A stretch of DNA of 64,000 nucleotides from Pelomonas parva (GTDB lineage: Bacteria; Pseudomonadota; Gammaproteobacteria; Burkholderiales; Burkholderiaceae_C). The translations under genes and the position numbers were made by a program. Location: contig NZ_JBIGHV010000012.1 of assembly GCF_043555835.1 (NCBI RefSeq), positions 1 through 64,000 on the forward strand. Direction: 5' to 3'. Of the stretch, positions 1 to 7,706 are shown one piece after another. The notes below the pieces were generated by a model. The model was not told the DNA's origin. It made no database searches and saw only the letters and a list, made by a program, of their open reading frames with translations. Positions within the stretch are counted from its first letter, which is position 1, and each line of letters begins with the position of its first letter.

Positions 1-218
1 CGCGCCAAGGCGATGCCACAGCGTCATCCCCAAGCCCGACAAGCGCTCCCGTCGCTGCTGCGCCGCTGGCCCAACGGGCTCGTCGCAGCAGCTTGAATCG
101 GCGATTCGGAATTTTGCAGGTCCGACTACTGACGTGCTCGTCAGGCGCGGCCGCGCTGGCCGGTGAAAGCGGGCGAAGCCTGCTCCGGGGCTTGGAGTTC
201 AGGCGCGCAAACACGTAG
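1..218. other. Left edge without a recognisable gene
   Basis: No ORF with a recognisable product lies here. One plus-strand frame is open from base 1 to a TGA at 103-105, so it could be the last 34 codons of an upstream gene, but nothing in it is recognisable. A short perfect inverted repeat, GAATCG-G-CGATTC, begins at the end of that frame (about 104-116). The rest is the upstream region of the radical SAM gene. Confidence 0.4.
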
Positions 219-240
219 ATGCTGTATATATTCACAGCAT
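219..240 (+). promoter_or_regulatory. LexA (SOS) box overlapping the -10 and start codon of the radical SAM gene
   Basis: Bases 222-237 read CTGT-ATATATTC-ACAG. This is the CTGT-N8-ACAG LexA operator and matches the E. coli consensus CTGTATATATATACAG at 14 of 16 positions. The dyad extends to a perfect 7-bp inverted repeat, ATGCTGT (219-225) and ACAGCAT (234-240). A -10-like TATATT at 227-232 lies inside the box, so bound LexA should block the promoter. The operator is seen in the sequence; SOS control is inferred. Confidence 0.85.
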
Positions 241-1363
241 GTCGCAAACACCCACCCGTATTGCCGCCGCCCAGCCGGCTCTCGTGCCCGTTGAGTCCAT
301 CAAGGGCCGCGGCACGGCGACCGCCATGCCACATCGCTTCGAAGCGCAACAGCGCGAGCAGTACGACGACGGCTGGGGCTCGCTGGACCAGAACGCCGCC
401 GAGGAGCAGGTCCCGGTGGCGACACAGATCATGGAGGAGCACGCCAGGGCCATCGTCACCAGCAACCAGTCGCCGGACATCTCCTTCGACTACTCCATCA
501 ACCCCTACCGCGGTTGCGAGCAGGGCTGCATCTATTGCTTCGCGCGGCCCACGCACAGCTACCTGAACCTGTCGCCGGGGCTGGACTTCGAGACGCGCAT
601 CGTGGCCAAGGTCAATGCGGCGGAGCGCCTGCGCGAGACACTGGCCTCGCCGCGCTACGAGCCGCGCTCGCTGGTGCTGGGTACGGCCACCGATGCTTAC
701 CAGCCCATCGAGCGCAAGCTGGGCATCACGCGGCGCATCATCGAGGTGCTGCATGAGACCAGCCACCCGTTCTCGGTCGTCACCAAGAGCAGCGGCATTG
801 AGCGTGACCTGGACCTGATCGCGCCGATGGCCGCTCAGGGGCTGGTATCGGTCTACCTGTCCATCACGACGCTGGACAACGACCTGGCTCGCATCCTGGA
901 GCCGCGCGCTGCTGCGCCCGCACGGCGGCTGCGCACGATCCAGGCGTTGGCGGAAGCCGGCGTGCCGGTGGGCGTCAGCGTGTCGCCCATCATTCCGTTC
1001 ATCAACGAGCCCGAGCTGGAGCGCATCCTCGAGGCCGCTGCGGCGGCCGGTGCCAGCAGTGCCTTCAGCATCCCGGTGCGCCTGCCCTGGGAGGTGAACC
1101 CGCTGTTCCAGGACTGGCTGCATCGCCACTTCCCCGACCGCGCCGAGCGCGTGATGGCGCGCATCCGTGACATGCGCGGCGGCAAGGACAACGACGCGCG
1201 CTTCGGCACGCGCTTCACCGGCGAGGGCATCTGGGCCGAGCTGCTGCAGGCGCGGCTGCGGCGGGCGGTCATGAAGCTGGGGCTGCGCAACGAACGGCGG
1301 CCGGTGCAGCTTGCCGTGTTCCGCAAACCGCAGAAGACAAGCACGCAGGGCAGCCTGTTCTAG
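239..1363 (+). CDS. PA0069-family radical SAM protein (SOS-controlled)
   Basis: A 374-residue cytosolic radical SAM enzyme. The CxxxCxxC motif that ligates the 4Fe-4S cluster is at residues 93, 97 and 100 (CEQGCIYC), followed by FARPTHSYL, typical of the PA0069/Rv2578c branch related to spore photoproduct lyase. The N-terminal IKGRG segment and DDGWG are family hallmarks. The substrate of this branch is not known to me; kinship to SplB and the LexA box suggest a role in DNA damage. The ATG at 239 has no Shine-Dalgarno sequence, and the TATATT in front of it would start transcription at about 238-240, so the mRNA may be leaderless. A GTG at 284 is the alternative start and keeps IKGRG. It converges with the MBOAT gene. 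Confidence 0.88.
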   Translation: MSQTPTRIAAAQPALVPVESIKGRGTATAMPHRFEAQQREQYDDGWGSLDQNAAEEQVPVATQIMEEHARAIVTSNQSPDISFDYSINPYRGCEQGCIYCFARPTHSYLNLSPGLDFETRIVAKVNAAERLRETLASPRYEPRSLVLGTATDAYQPIERKLGITRRIIEVLHETSHPFSVVTKSSGIERDLDLIAPMAAQGLVSVYLSITTLDNDLARILEPRAAAPARRLRTIQALAEAGVPVGVSVSPIIPFINEPELERILEAAAAAGASSAFSIPVRLPWEVNPLFQDWLHRHFPDRAERVMARIRDMRGGKDNDARFGTRFTGEGIWAELLQARLRRAVMKLGLRNERRPVQLAVFRKPQKTSTQGSLF

Positions 1364-1470
1364 GAAAGCGTCGATCCGGATCGTGCCCGATTGTTGTGGC
1401 GGGACGGTCTCGGGATCTCGGCGCCGCCCCGCGCAGCCATGTCGCGAAACGATGCGCCACAACTTCATCG

Positions 1471-2835
1471 CTAAAACTCGAAGTAGTAGAAGTTGGCCGG
1501 CTGCATCGACGCAATCGCTGCGCATCCGATGCACAACATGATCAGCACAGGAGCCAGTACCGTTGTCGGGATTTTCGAAGCTAGGGAGCGAATGGTTTCA
1601 GTGCGATCAAATGTGTGCAGCACCAGCACGCCGACTCCGAGGAGCACAGGCACCGTGGCCGCGTCCGGCCATTCGCCCCATCCGCCGGCCGAGAAACTAC
1701 CAAAGAGGACGTCATAAGCGACGGACATTGAGGGCGAGCGGAATATCACCGCCAGCAAACTCCATATCAGGAATGTCAGGAGAATGCACAGCCGGCGGCT
1801 CATCCCGGACGCGCTGGCTGCGTAGGCGCTGTAGCCGGTGACGCTTTCCAGGGCTCTCAGTACCCCGTGGGCCAATCCCCAAACGACAAACGTCCATGCT
1901 GCGCCATGCCACAGGCCAGATATTCCCATTGTGACAATGAGCGAAAGATGGCGGGAATATTTTTGCAACCTGCTGTGCAGCGGTTTGAAAACATAATCGC
2001 GTAGCCAGAAGCTCAAAGTGATGTGCCAGCGTTGCCAGAGCTCGCCCATCGATGCAGCGCCATAAGGCGATCTGAAATTCTCCGGGAATGCTATTCCCAA
2101 CATGCCTGCCAGCGCGATAGCCATATCGGAATAGGCGCTGAAGTCGCAATAGATCTGGATCGAGAATCCGAATATTGCAGCGGCACCTTCCCAGGCCGAA
2201 AGGGTGGTGTGCGCGGCGTAGAGCTTGTCAACATAGGCGCCGACCGGATCGGCCACAAGCACCTTTTTCAGCATGCCAACAGTAAACAGCGCAAGGTTAG
2301 GCATCCAACCGTTCCGGCACACGCCCAGCTGACTCAACTGCGGCAAGATGTGTCTAGCTCGAAGGATTGGTCCGGCGATTAGGTGGGGAAAGAACGTTAT
2401 ATATACCGCTGTAGCCCAGAAGCCGGGGCGCTGCTTTTCAGGCTTTCGCGCTGTGTCGACGAGGTAGCTGATGATGGTGAAGGTGACAAAAGATACGCCC
2501 AGCGGCAGTGTCCATCCGAGGCGGGCTGATTCGAAGCCGGAGAGGCCGTCGAAAGTTGCGAGCAAGAAGTCCGCATATTTGTAGAGGGCGAGAGGTATCA
2601 GTGATGCGACGACACATGGCGCGAGCCAACGGCGATCGTGAGACACCAGCAGCAACATCAGCCAGCAGCCAATCACCATGGCAATTAGCAACAACACATT
2701 GGGTGGGTACCACCATGCGTAGAAAATCAAACTCGCTGCGGTGACGAACGCAAGCCTCAACCGCCGTGGGCAGAAATTGAAAAGTGTGCAGAAAATCAGG
2801 AAAAACAGCAGGAACGAAGGCAGCTGAAACAACAT
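1471..2835 (-). CDS. MBOAT family O-acyltransferase (AlgI/DltB-like)
   Basis: A 454-residue polytopic membrane protein of the membrane-bound O-acyltransferase family, which moves acyl groups across the inner membrane onto glycans or other acceptors. The family signature is clear: WQRWHITLSFWLRDY around residues 268-282, and GLWHGAAWTFVVWG around 308-320 with the catalytic histidine at about 310. At least eight hydrophobic segments are visible. It is the last gene of the AT-richer cassette and starts 15 bp after the upstream SGNH gene. In alginate-type systems an MBOAT protein works with a periplasmic SGNH partner, so pairing with the neighbouring SGNH proteins is likely. The acceptor is unknown. 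Length and motifs look complete. Confidence 0.93.
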   Translation of the reverse strand: MLFQLPSFLLFFLIFCTLFNFCPRRLRLAFVTAASLIFYAWWYPPNVLLLIAMVIGCWLMLLLVSHDRRWLAPCVVASLIPLALYKYADFLLATFDGLSGFESARLGWTLPLGVSFVTFTIISYLVDTARKPEKQRPGFWATAVYITFFPHLIAGPILRARHILPQLSQLGVCRNGWMPNLALFTVGMLKKVLVADPVGAYVDKLYAAHTTLSAWEGAAAIFGFSIQIYCDFSAYSDMAIALAGMLGIAFPENFRSPYGAASMGELWQRWHITLSFWLRDYVFKPLHSRLQKYSRHLSLIVTMGISGLWHGAAWTFVVWGLAHGVLRALESVTGYSAYAASASGMSRRLCILLTFLIWSLLAVIFRSPSMSVAYDVLFGSFSAGGWGEWPDAATVPVLLGVGVLVLHTFDRTETIRSLASKIPTTVLAPVLIMLCIGCAAIASMQPANFYYFEF

Positions 2836-2850
2836 TGGCTGAACTGCCCC

Positions 2851-3819
2851 TCAATGAGATAGGTGCGGACGCAGCAGATCTGCCATCAATAGAAACGCCT
2901 TGGCATTTGGATGGACGTCATTGTTGGCAACCCAGTACTGCTGTGCTGGCTGCTTTTGCATACTCGGAAGCGGATCAAGGAAAGTCCAGCCGCGCTTTTC
3001 GGATTCGCTTCGCATCGCTTCGGTCATGAAGTGGAAGTGATAGGGATTGAAGCTGTGCGGCTCCGGGACCAGCATCACAATCACCTGGTATCCCTTCTTT
3101 GCCTGGTCTGCTTTCAACCTGTCAAGCGCTCGATCCATGCTCATTCGGCCGCGGCCACCAACCCACATATCTTTATAGGCCGCGACCAACCCGGCCTCTC
3201 CTGGTGTATTTGAGATCGCGATGTCGATAAACGAGACTAGCAACGCATACGCTTGGCTATGGCGAACCAGCCAACCGGCCTGACCTGCTTCTTGGAGAGC
3301 GGGCGCACGGGCCGTGGCCAGGACGATCACTGCATCTGCGGAAATCTTTTCTGAATGTCGCAGCCAGTTGGCGACGATTTGAGCCATGTTCATGTTGCCA
3401 ACGCCAGTCGTCAGCACTTCCGCAGTCGGCCCGAGCTGAGCTGCAAGTTGAGCGCGCAGCGTCTCGTTTTCTGGCAGGCCCCAACCCATGGCTGTCGAGT
3501 CACCGATGATGACGACCTTGCGCTTCCCGGCGGTTTGCAGATCTGGTTCGGGCCCCCGCATGCCGAGCGAGTTGATGGAAACGTCAACGCCTTGCAGCCG
3601 CGCTGACGCGCCGGCGACGTGCTCATGGCCGATGGCCGGGTCGGTACTCTTGCGTTTCAGCAGCGTTGCGTAGCGCCACATCTCAATCAGATAGTTCTGC
3701 TGAGACGATGTCGCCAAGCGTACGAGTCCTTCGACTGCGGCTCCCGCCATCAACAGGCCCAACAGCACCAGCCCGGCTGCCGATATAAACGCTTTGACCG
3801 GATTTTCTCGCGCTGTCAT
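2851..3819 (-). CDS. SGNH/GDSL-fold protein with N-terminal membrane anchor
   Basis: 322 residues from an ATG at 3819, two bases after the stop of the DUF5989-like gene; a TTG further upstream would overlap that gene. A hydrophobic stretch at about residues 11-32 is a signal anchor, so the body should be periplasmic. Block I is VVIIGDSTAMGWGL with the candidate nucleophile Ser108, and block V is DVHPNAKAF with Asp301 and His303. A glycine of block II is present in TGVGNMNMAQI, but the usual GxND of block III reads LATARAP, so the oxyanion-hole Asn is missing. It probably handles or transfers acyl groups with the adjacent MBOAT protein, or removes them. Substrate unknown. Confidence 0.8.
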   Translation of the reverse strand: MTARENPVKAFISAAGLVLLGLLMAGAAVEGLVRLATSSQQNYLIEMWRYATLLKRKSTDPAIGHEHVAGASARLQGVDVSINSLGMRGPEPDLQTAGKRKVVIIGDSTAMGWGLPENETLRAQLAAQLGPTAEVLTTGVGNMNMAQIVANWLRHSEKISADAVIVLATARAPALQEAGQAGWLVRHSQAYALLVSFIDIAISNTPGEAGLVAAYKDMWVGGRGRMSMDRALDRLKADQAKKGYQVIVMLVPEPHSFNPYHFHFMTEAMRSESEKRGWTFLDPLPSMQKQPAQQYWVANNDVHPNAKAFLLMADLLRPHLSH

Positions 3820-3821
3820 GT

Positions 3822-3974
3822 TCAGAAAACCGCATAGACAAACGGCGCCCAAGCGGAATTCGCCAGTACGACGAAAAGAACCGCGAACAGCAATATCACA
3901 ATCATGAAAGGTAGCAGCACCAGTCTAGATTTCTTCTTGAACAAAAAACCAAAAATGTCGCTTAGAAATTTCAC
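3822..3974 (-). CDS. SxtK/DUF5989-like 50-residue membrane peptide
   Basis: A short gene starting with GTG at 3974, preceded by CGGAGC eight bases upstream, and ending TGA at 3822. The product begins VKFLSDIFGFLFKKKSRL, followed by one long hydrophobic helix (about residues 18-38), a short polar stretch and the end APFVYAVF. Basic residues before the helix predict an inward N terminus. This layout (KFL-x-DI/LW, a KKK turn, one helix, APFIY-like end) fits DUF5989, the SxtK family, which travels with O-carbamoyltransferases and SxtJ proteins. It lies 31 bp after one SGNH gene and 2 bp before the other, so translation is probably coupled. Function unknown; a small subunit or chaperone of the modification complex is an inference. 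Confidence 0.82.
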   Translation of the reverse strand: MKFLSDIFGFLFKKKSRLVLLPFMIVILLFAVLFVVLANSAWAPFVYAVF

Positions 3975-4005
3975 GCTGTGCTCCGAATAAAATACTTATG
4001 AGGGG

Positions 4006-5175
4006 TCAGTGGTGCAAGCAGTCATGCGGCGGTTGGACACACTCCACACTTCCCGCTCGAAGGCTGCTGATATAACTCACTGGCGCACGATGATCTGAAG
4101 AACTGGGGTCTTGAAGGCGCTGCGGCGGGCGCGACGAAATGGCTGGTTGAATATATTGAGCGAGTGCTTGCGCAACAATTGCGTTGCCGTCCTTGGTCAA
4201 GTGCCCGCCAAAATCCAAGAAGTATGTCTTGTCTGCAGGTAATGCGCGCGAGAGGTCGACAAATTCTGGAATATTCAATTTCGTCAGCTCTTGATGGTAT
4301 CTGCTGTATACCTTTTGCAAGTTCAGTACACGCTTTTTTGCATCTTCGTTCGCATTTTCGATGAGATGGTTGATATTTGAGTTCTCATCGAAAGGAGTCG
4401 GGAGGTACACCAGATAAAACGGGACACCGGTATTTCGGCCGAAAGCTACAGCATTTTGAATTGACATGATCGAGTTTGATATGGCCAACTCAATGTTGTC
4501 GCTGGACTGGCAGGCGGGCTCGGGTGTAGTGCTTGTTGTGATTTTCGCCAAATGAAAAAATATGTTTGAACGCCCCTGCTTGATCGGGGGCGACGGCGTG
4601 CAGTCAATATATAGTTGATAGGTCAAGCCGGCTAGAATGACGAAGTCCGGATTGGAGTGCTTGTTCTGCAGATCCTGCCAGCGCATTAGATTGTCTGAGG
4701 TCGGTTGGCCCAGGCCGGCATAATTGTATACATGCGTGTCCGGCATTGCGGACTCCAGTTGAGCTGAAATCGTTTGATTGTCGCTGACTTTGTAGCCAAA
4801 TGCGGTTGATGATCCGAGTAAGAACCCTATGTGACCTGGCTGGCTGGTATAGGGGCGACCGTTTTCTCGACGGCCGTTGGCGTCGACATTCAGAGCAGGG
4901 GACTTGTATTCCTTCAGAATGTTGCGAATGCCGGGCAAGTTTTTTACGGGCAGGCCGTCCATCGGTATGCGAAGCGCGGCGCGTGATTCGCGATCAGATC
5001 CTCCGGCGGCGCTTAAATCAGTGATTTTCTCTCGTAAATGAAATTTGGCGTGCTGAACTACTGAATAGCTGATGTCCAGAAATCCGTCGATCAGGCACAC
5101 AACGATGGTGATCTGAAACAGACCGATGAGAACTCTGCGGAGCATGGAATTTTCTTGAGAAGGGGGATGTGCCAT
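4006..5175 (-). CDS. Divergent SGNH-fold protein (GSS in place of GDS)
   Basis: 389 residues from an ATG at 5175, five bases after the carbamoyltransferase stop; a second ATG at 5145 directly before the hydrophobic segment is the alternative. One membrane helix at about residues 13-33 anchors a periplasmic domain. The SGNH block I reads GFLLGSSTAFGYKVS, so the Asp after the glycine is Ser while Ser123 of the nucleophile position remains. NYAGLGQPTSDN matches block II, and the end carries DFGGHLTKDG, where the Asp-to-His spacing is one residue longer than the usual DxxH. It may be an esterase or transferase with an altered site, or a binding protein. Base composition is distinctly AT-richer than the chromosome. 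Substrate unknown. Confidence 0.72.
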   Translation of the reverse strand: MAHPPSQENSMLRRVLIGLFQITIVVCLIDGFLDISYSVVQHAKFHLREKITDLSAAGGSDRESRAALRIPMDGLPVKNLPGIRNILKEYKSPALNVDANGRRENGRPYTSQPGHIGFLLGSSTAFGYKVSDNQTISAQLESAMPDTHVYNYAGLGQPTSDNLMRWQDLQNKHSNPDFVILAGLTYQLYIDCTPSPPIKQGRSNIFFHLAKITTSTTPEPACQSSDNIELAISNSIMSIQNAVAFGRNTGVPFYLVYLPTPFDENSNINHLIENANEDAKKRVLNLQKVYSRYHQELTKLNIPEFVDLSRALPADKTYFLDFGGHLTKDGNAIVAQALAQYIQPAISSRPPQRLQDPSSSDHRAPVSYISSLRAGSVECVQPPHDCLHH

Positions 5176-5180
5176 TGCAA

Positions 5181-7010
5181 CTAGTCCATCTCGTAATTCG
5201 AGGCGTAATTCACGGCCAGCGCGCGATTCTGCTCTGACTTCTTCAATACGAAATTGCCTATGACCAATCGGTCCATGTCTGTTGCCATGAAGCAAGCAAA
5301 TGCTTCGCTCGGCGTGCACACGATCGGCTCATTCCGTACATTGAAGCTTGTATTGATGAGCATTGGGCAATCAGTGATCTCTGAGAATGCCTTCAAGAGG
5401 CGGTGATATCGGGGATTCTGGCCTGCTTGAACTGTCTGGACTCGGGAAGAAAAGTCAGTATGGGTCACGGCGGGGATGGTTGAGCGCACCAGATGCTGAT
5501 CCTTCATCCCATGGTGGGCCGCCGCGTGCTGCGCGGAGACCACTCTGCGTTGTTCGGCCACTTTTGTTACGGTCAGCATGTACGGTGAGGTCGGTGCATG
5601 CATGTCGAACCACTCAGTTGCCTCCTCGGCCAGGACTGAAGGCGCAAACGGGCGGAAGCTTTCACGGAACTTGATCTTCAGGTTCAGCTTCTTTTGCATA
5701 TCCGCTCGGCGCGGGTCGCCGAGGATGGATCGATTGCCGAGAGCGCGCGGGCCGAATTCCATTCGACCCTGAAACCATCCCACCACTTCACCCGCAGCCA
5801 GTGCTTCAGCGGTTTCGTCGAACAGAAGATCGTCTTTCACAAAGACTGAGCGAGCACCTGCGGCCAGCAGTGCCGCTTCGATCTCTGCCGGTGAATATTC
5901 CGGACCAAGCGCGCTCGCAAACATGGCGTCTGGGTGATGCACGCTGCGAGGCGCCTCGGCGTGCAAGTGGTAGGCGGCAAGAGCCGCGCCGAGTGCGCCG
6001 CCTGCGTCGCCTGACGCGGGCTGTATCCATACATGCGCGAACGCGCCGTCCGCAAGGATTTTTCCATTCGCAACGCAGTTCAGTGCGACCCCGCCAGCCA
6101 AGCATAGATTCCTTTGGCCTGTTTCTTTTGCCAGAGCGCGCGTCATTCGCAGGATGATATCTTCGGTAACCTGTTGAATTGAGGCTGCGATATCGGCGTG
6201 AAAATCTTCCAGCGGGCTCTCTGGTAGACGTGGCGGCTGTCCGAAGAGTTGCTGGAAGCGCGCGTTCGTCATGCTCAGGCCGGTGCAATAGTTGAAATAA
6301 CGCTGATTCAACCGAAAAGTGCCATCTGGCTTCACGTCAACGAGATGCTCGTAAATCTTCTTCGCGAAACGTGGCTCTCCATATGGCGCAAGACCCATGA
6401 GCTTGTATTCGCCGGAATTTACTCTGAACCCCGCGTAGCTTGTGAATGCGGAATACAGTAGTCCGAGTGAATGTGGAAAGACCAGATCGCGAACGATCCG
6501 CAGTTCCCGGCCGCGGCCTATGGCCACTGATGTCGTTGCCCACTCGCCTACTCCGTCCATCGTCAGGACGACCGCTTCAGAGAACGGGGAAGGGTAGAAA
6601 GCGGATGCCGCGTGGCTCAAATGGTGCTCTGAAAACAATAGATCTTGGGACGCAGGCGTACAGCCGGGTAGTGCGGCCAATTCTTTTGTCAGCAGCGAGC
6701 GCAGGAACAACTTTTCCTTGGCCCAAACCGGCAGTCCTGCGCGGAAGGAGCGGAACCCCTTTGGGGCAAAGCTGAGATAGGTCTCCAGCAGGCGCTCGAA
6801 TTTGAGAAGCGGCTTGTCGTAGAAGACGATATGGTCGATTTCTGCGCTGTGCGCAGCATCAAGGCAAAAGAGGGCGGCAGCGCGCGGAAACCCAGCATCC
6901 TGCTTTTTCCGGGTAAAACGCTCTTCCTGGGCCGCCGCCACGACGACGCCGTCCTGAATCAGTGCGGCTGCGCTGTCGTGGTAGTAAGCGGAAATTCCAA
7001 GAATGTTCAT
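5181..7010 (-). CDS. NodU/CmcH/SxtI-type O-carbamoyltransferase
   Basis: A 609-residue cytosolic enzyme that moves a carbamoyl group from carbamoyl phosphate, through carbamoyl-AMP, onto a hydroxyl of a sugar or secondary metabolite. The N terminus MNILGISAYYHDSAAAL starts the Kae1-like domain. HHLSHAASAFYPSPF near residues 127-141 supplies the metal-binding histidines, and LTMDGVGE is the nucleotide-site loop. The C-terminal YrdC-like part carries GRMEFGPRALGNRSILGDPR. Length is normal for NodU, TobZ and SxtI. It starts 11 bp after the SxtJ-like gene. In saxitoxin clusters sxtI is likewise followed by sxtJ and sxtK, but here no toxin gene is present and MBOAT and SGNH genes accompany it, so a glycan is the more likely acceptor. 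Confidence 0.95.
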   Translation of the reverse strand: MNILGISAYYHDSAAALIQDGVVVAAAQEERFTRKKQDAGFPRAAALFCLDAAHSAEIDHIVFYDKPLLKFERLLETYLSFAPKGFRSFRAGLPVWAKEKLFLRSLLTKELAALPGCTPASQDLLFSEHHLSHAASAFYPSPFSEAVVLTMDGVGEWATTSVAIGRGRELRIVRDLVFPHSLGLLYSAFTSYAGFRVNSGEYKLMGLAPYGEPRFAKKIYEHLVDVKPDGTFRLNQRYFNYCTGLSMTNARFQQLFGQPPRLPESPLEDFHADIAASIQQVTEDIILRMTRALAKETGQRNLCLAGGVALNCVANGKILADGAFAHVWIQPASGDAGGALGAALAAYHLHAEAPRSVHHPDAMFASALGPEYSPAEIEAALLAAGARSVFVKDDLLFDETAEALAAGEVVGWFQGRMEFGPRALGNRSILGDPRRADMQKKLNLKIKFRESFRPFAPSVLAEEATEWFDMHAPTSPYMLTVTKVAEQRRVVSAQHAAAHHGMKDQHLVRSTIPAVTHTDFSSRVQTVQAGQNPRYHRLLKAFSEITDCPMLINTSFNVRNEPIVCTPSEAFACFMATDMDRLVIGNFVLKKSEQNRALAVNYASNYEMD

Positions 7011-7021
7011 GGATTCGGCGT

Positions 7022-7390
7022 TCAGTATGGTCGATTGAAATCGGTTTTGTCGGATGAGCGCTGATTCCAGTACGTTGTTGCCTTGGGGTCAATTTTCAAT
7101 TTGAGCTCATTGCGACCACACAATCGCAACAGTACAGCCCCTGGGGTCAGGAATAGAAAATAAATAAGAAAGAGCGCCACGTTGCTGATAATTCCGTGCA
7201 TCAATTTGCCGAAGTGAATCCAGAGGCGGTTCGGCCGCGTGAGCAGTCTGGGCGCTACCAAGGTGACCAGCGCGAGCAGTAGTGCGGCACTTGCGGTCGG
7301 TAGATGGATAGATTGTCCTCGCAGTAGGGGTGAAAGGGAAAGGCCTAAAATAATAAGGGACCATATTGATCCGAATACTCTGTTGTTCAC
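7022..7390 (-). CDS. SxtJ-like small membrane protein
   Basis: A 122-residue protein starting at GTG 7390, preceded by GAGAGGATGAG as ribosome binding site. It has two clear hydrophobic hairpins: residues about 8-45, and about 65-90 with the segment IISNVALFLIYFLFLTPGAVLLRL. A polar tail contains the NELKLKIDPKATTYWNQR motif. This pattern, and its place directly before a carbamoyltransferase, identify the SxtJ family. Its biochemical role is not established; it is inferred to work with the carbamoyltransferase at the inner membrane. First clear gene of the cassette. Confidence 0.85.
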   Translation of the reverse strand: MNNRVFGSIWSLIILGLSLSPLLRGQSIHLPTASAALLLALVTLVAPRLLTRPNRLWIHFGKLMHGIISNVALFLIYFLFLTPGAVLLRLCGRNELKLKIDPKATTYWNQRSSDKTDFNRPY

Positions 7391-7394
7391 GATC

Positions 7395-7706
7395 TCATCC
7401 TCTCAGGCATTTATCGCCGAACTTGCCTGCGTTCCGCGCCATTAGATAATTTTCAAAGGCCCGGCTTGCGTACGGCGCGCCTGAATAACTCAATCTGAAG
7501 ACACTCAGCGAAGCCCGAAGGGATTGCACGGGCGAGTGGTCGGCGGGAGCGCATGGCGCGCTGTGGTCGCTATAGGTCTCGCCGGAAGCCGTGAGGTACC
7601 AGTCCGCTTCTGAGGGCGACTTTGCCGGGTTGAAGCTCTCCGATCCCACCATCAGCAAGTCGTCCAGGGGCTCAGCTCTGGCAATCTCTCTGCGGGTCGG
7701 CAGCAT
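7395..7706 (-). CDS. Unrecognised small ORF ahead of the cassette
   Basis: A 103-codon frame from ATG 7706 that ends four bases before the GTG of the SxtJ-like gene and runs in the same direction. I recognise no domain. The product is hydrophilic, with an acidic stretch near the N terminus (EPLDDLLMVGSESF) and a tyrosine-containing middle, and shows no signal peptide or membrane helix. Codon use is mixed and not strongly GC3-biased, as in the cassette. It may be a real small gene, or the 3' remnant of a larger gene lost when the island was rearranged. The tight spacing favours translation in the same mRNA. Confidence 0.35.
   Translation of the reverse strand: MLPTRREIARAEPLDDLLMVGSESFNPAKSPSEADWYLTASGETYSDHSAPCAPADHSPVQSLRASLSVFRLSYSGAPYASRAFENYLMARNAGKFGDKCLRG

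Noticed and set aside
1..105. Open frame from the window edge to TGA at 105
   Set aside because: Only 34 codons with no recognisable ending; it cannot be told from chance.
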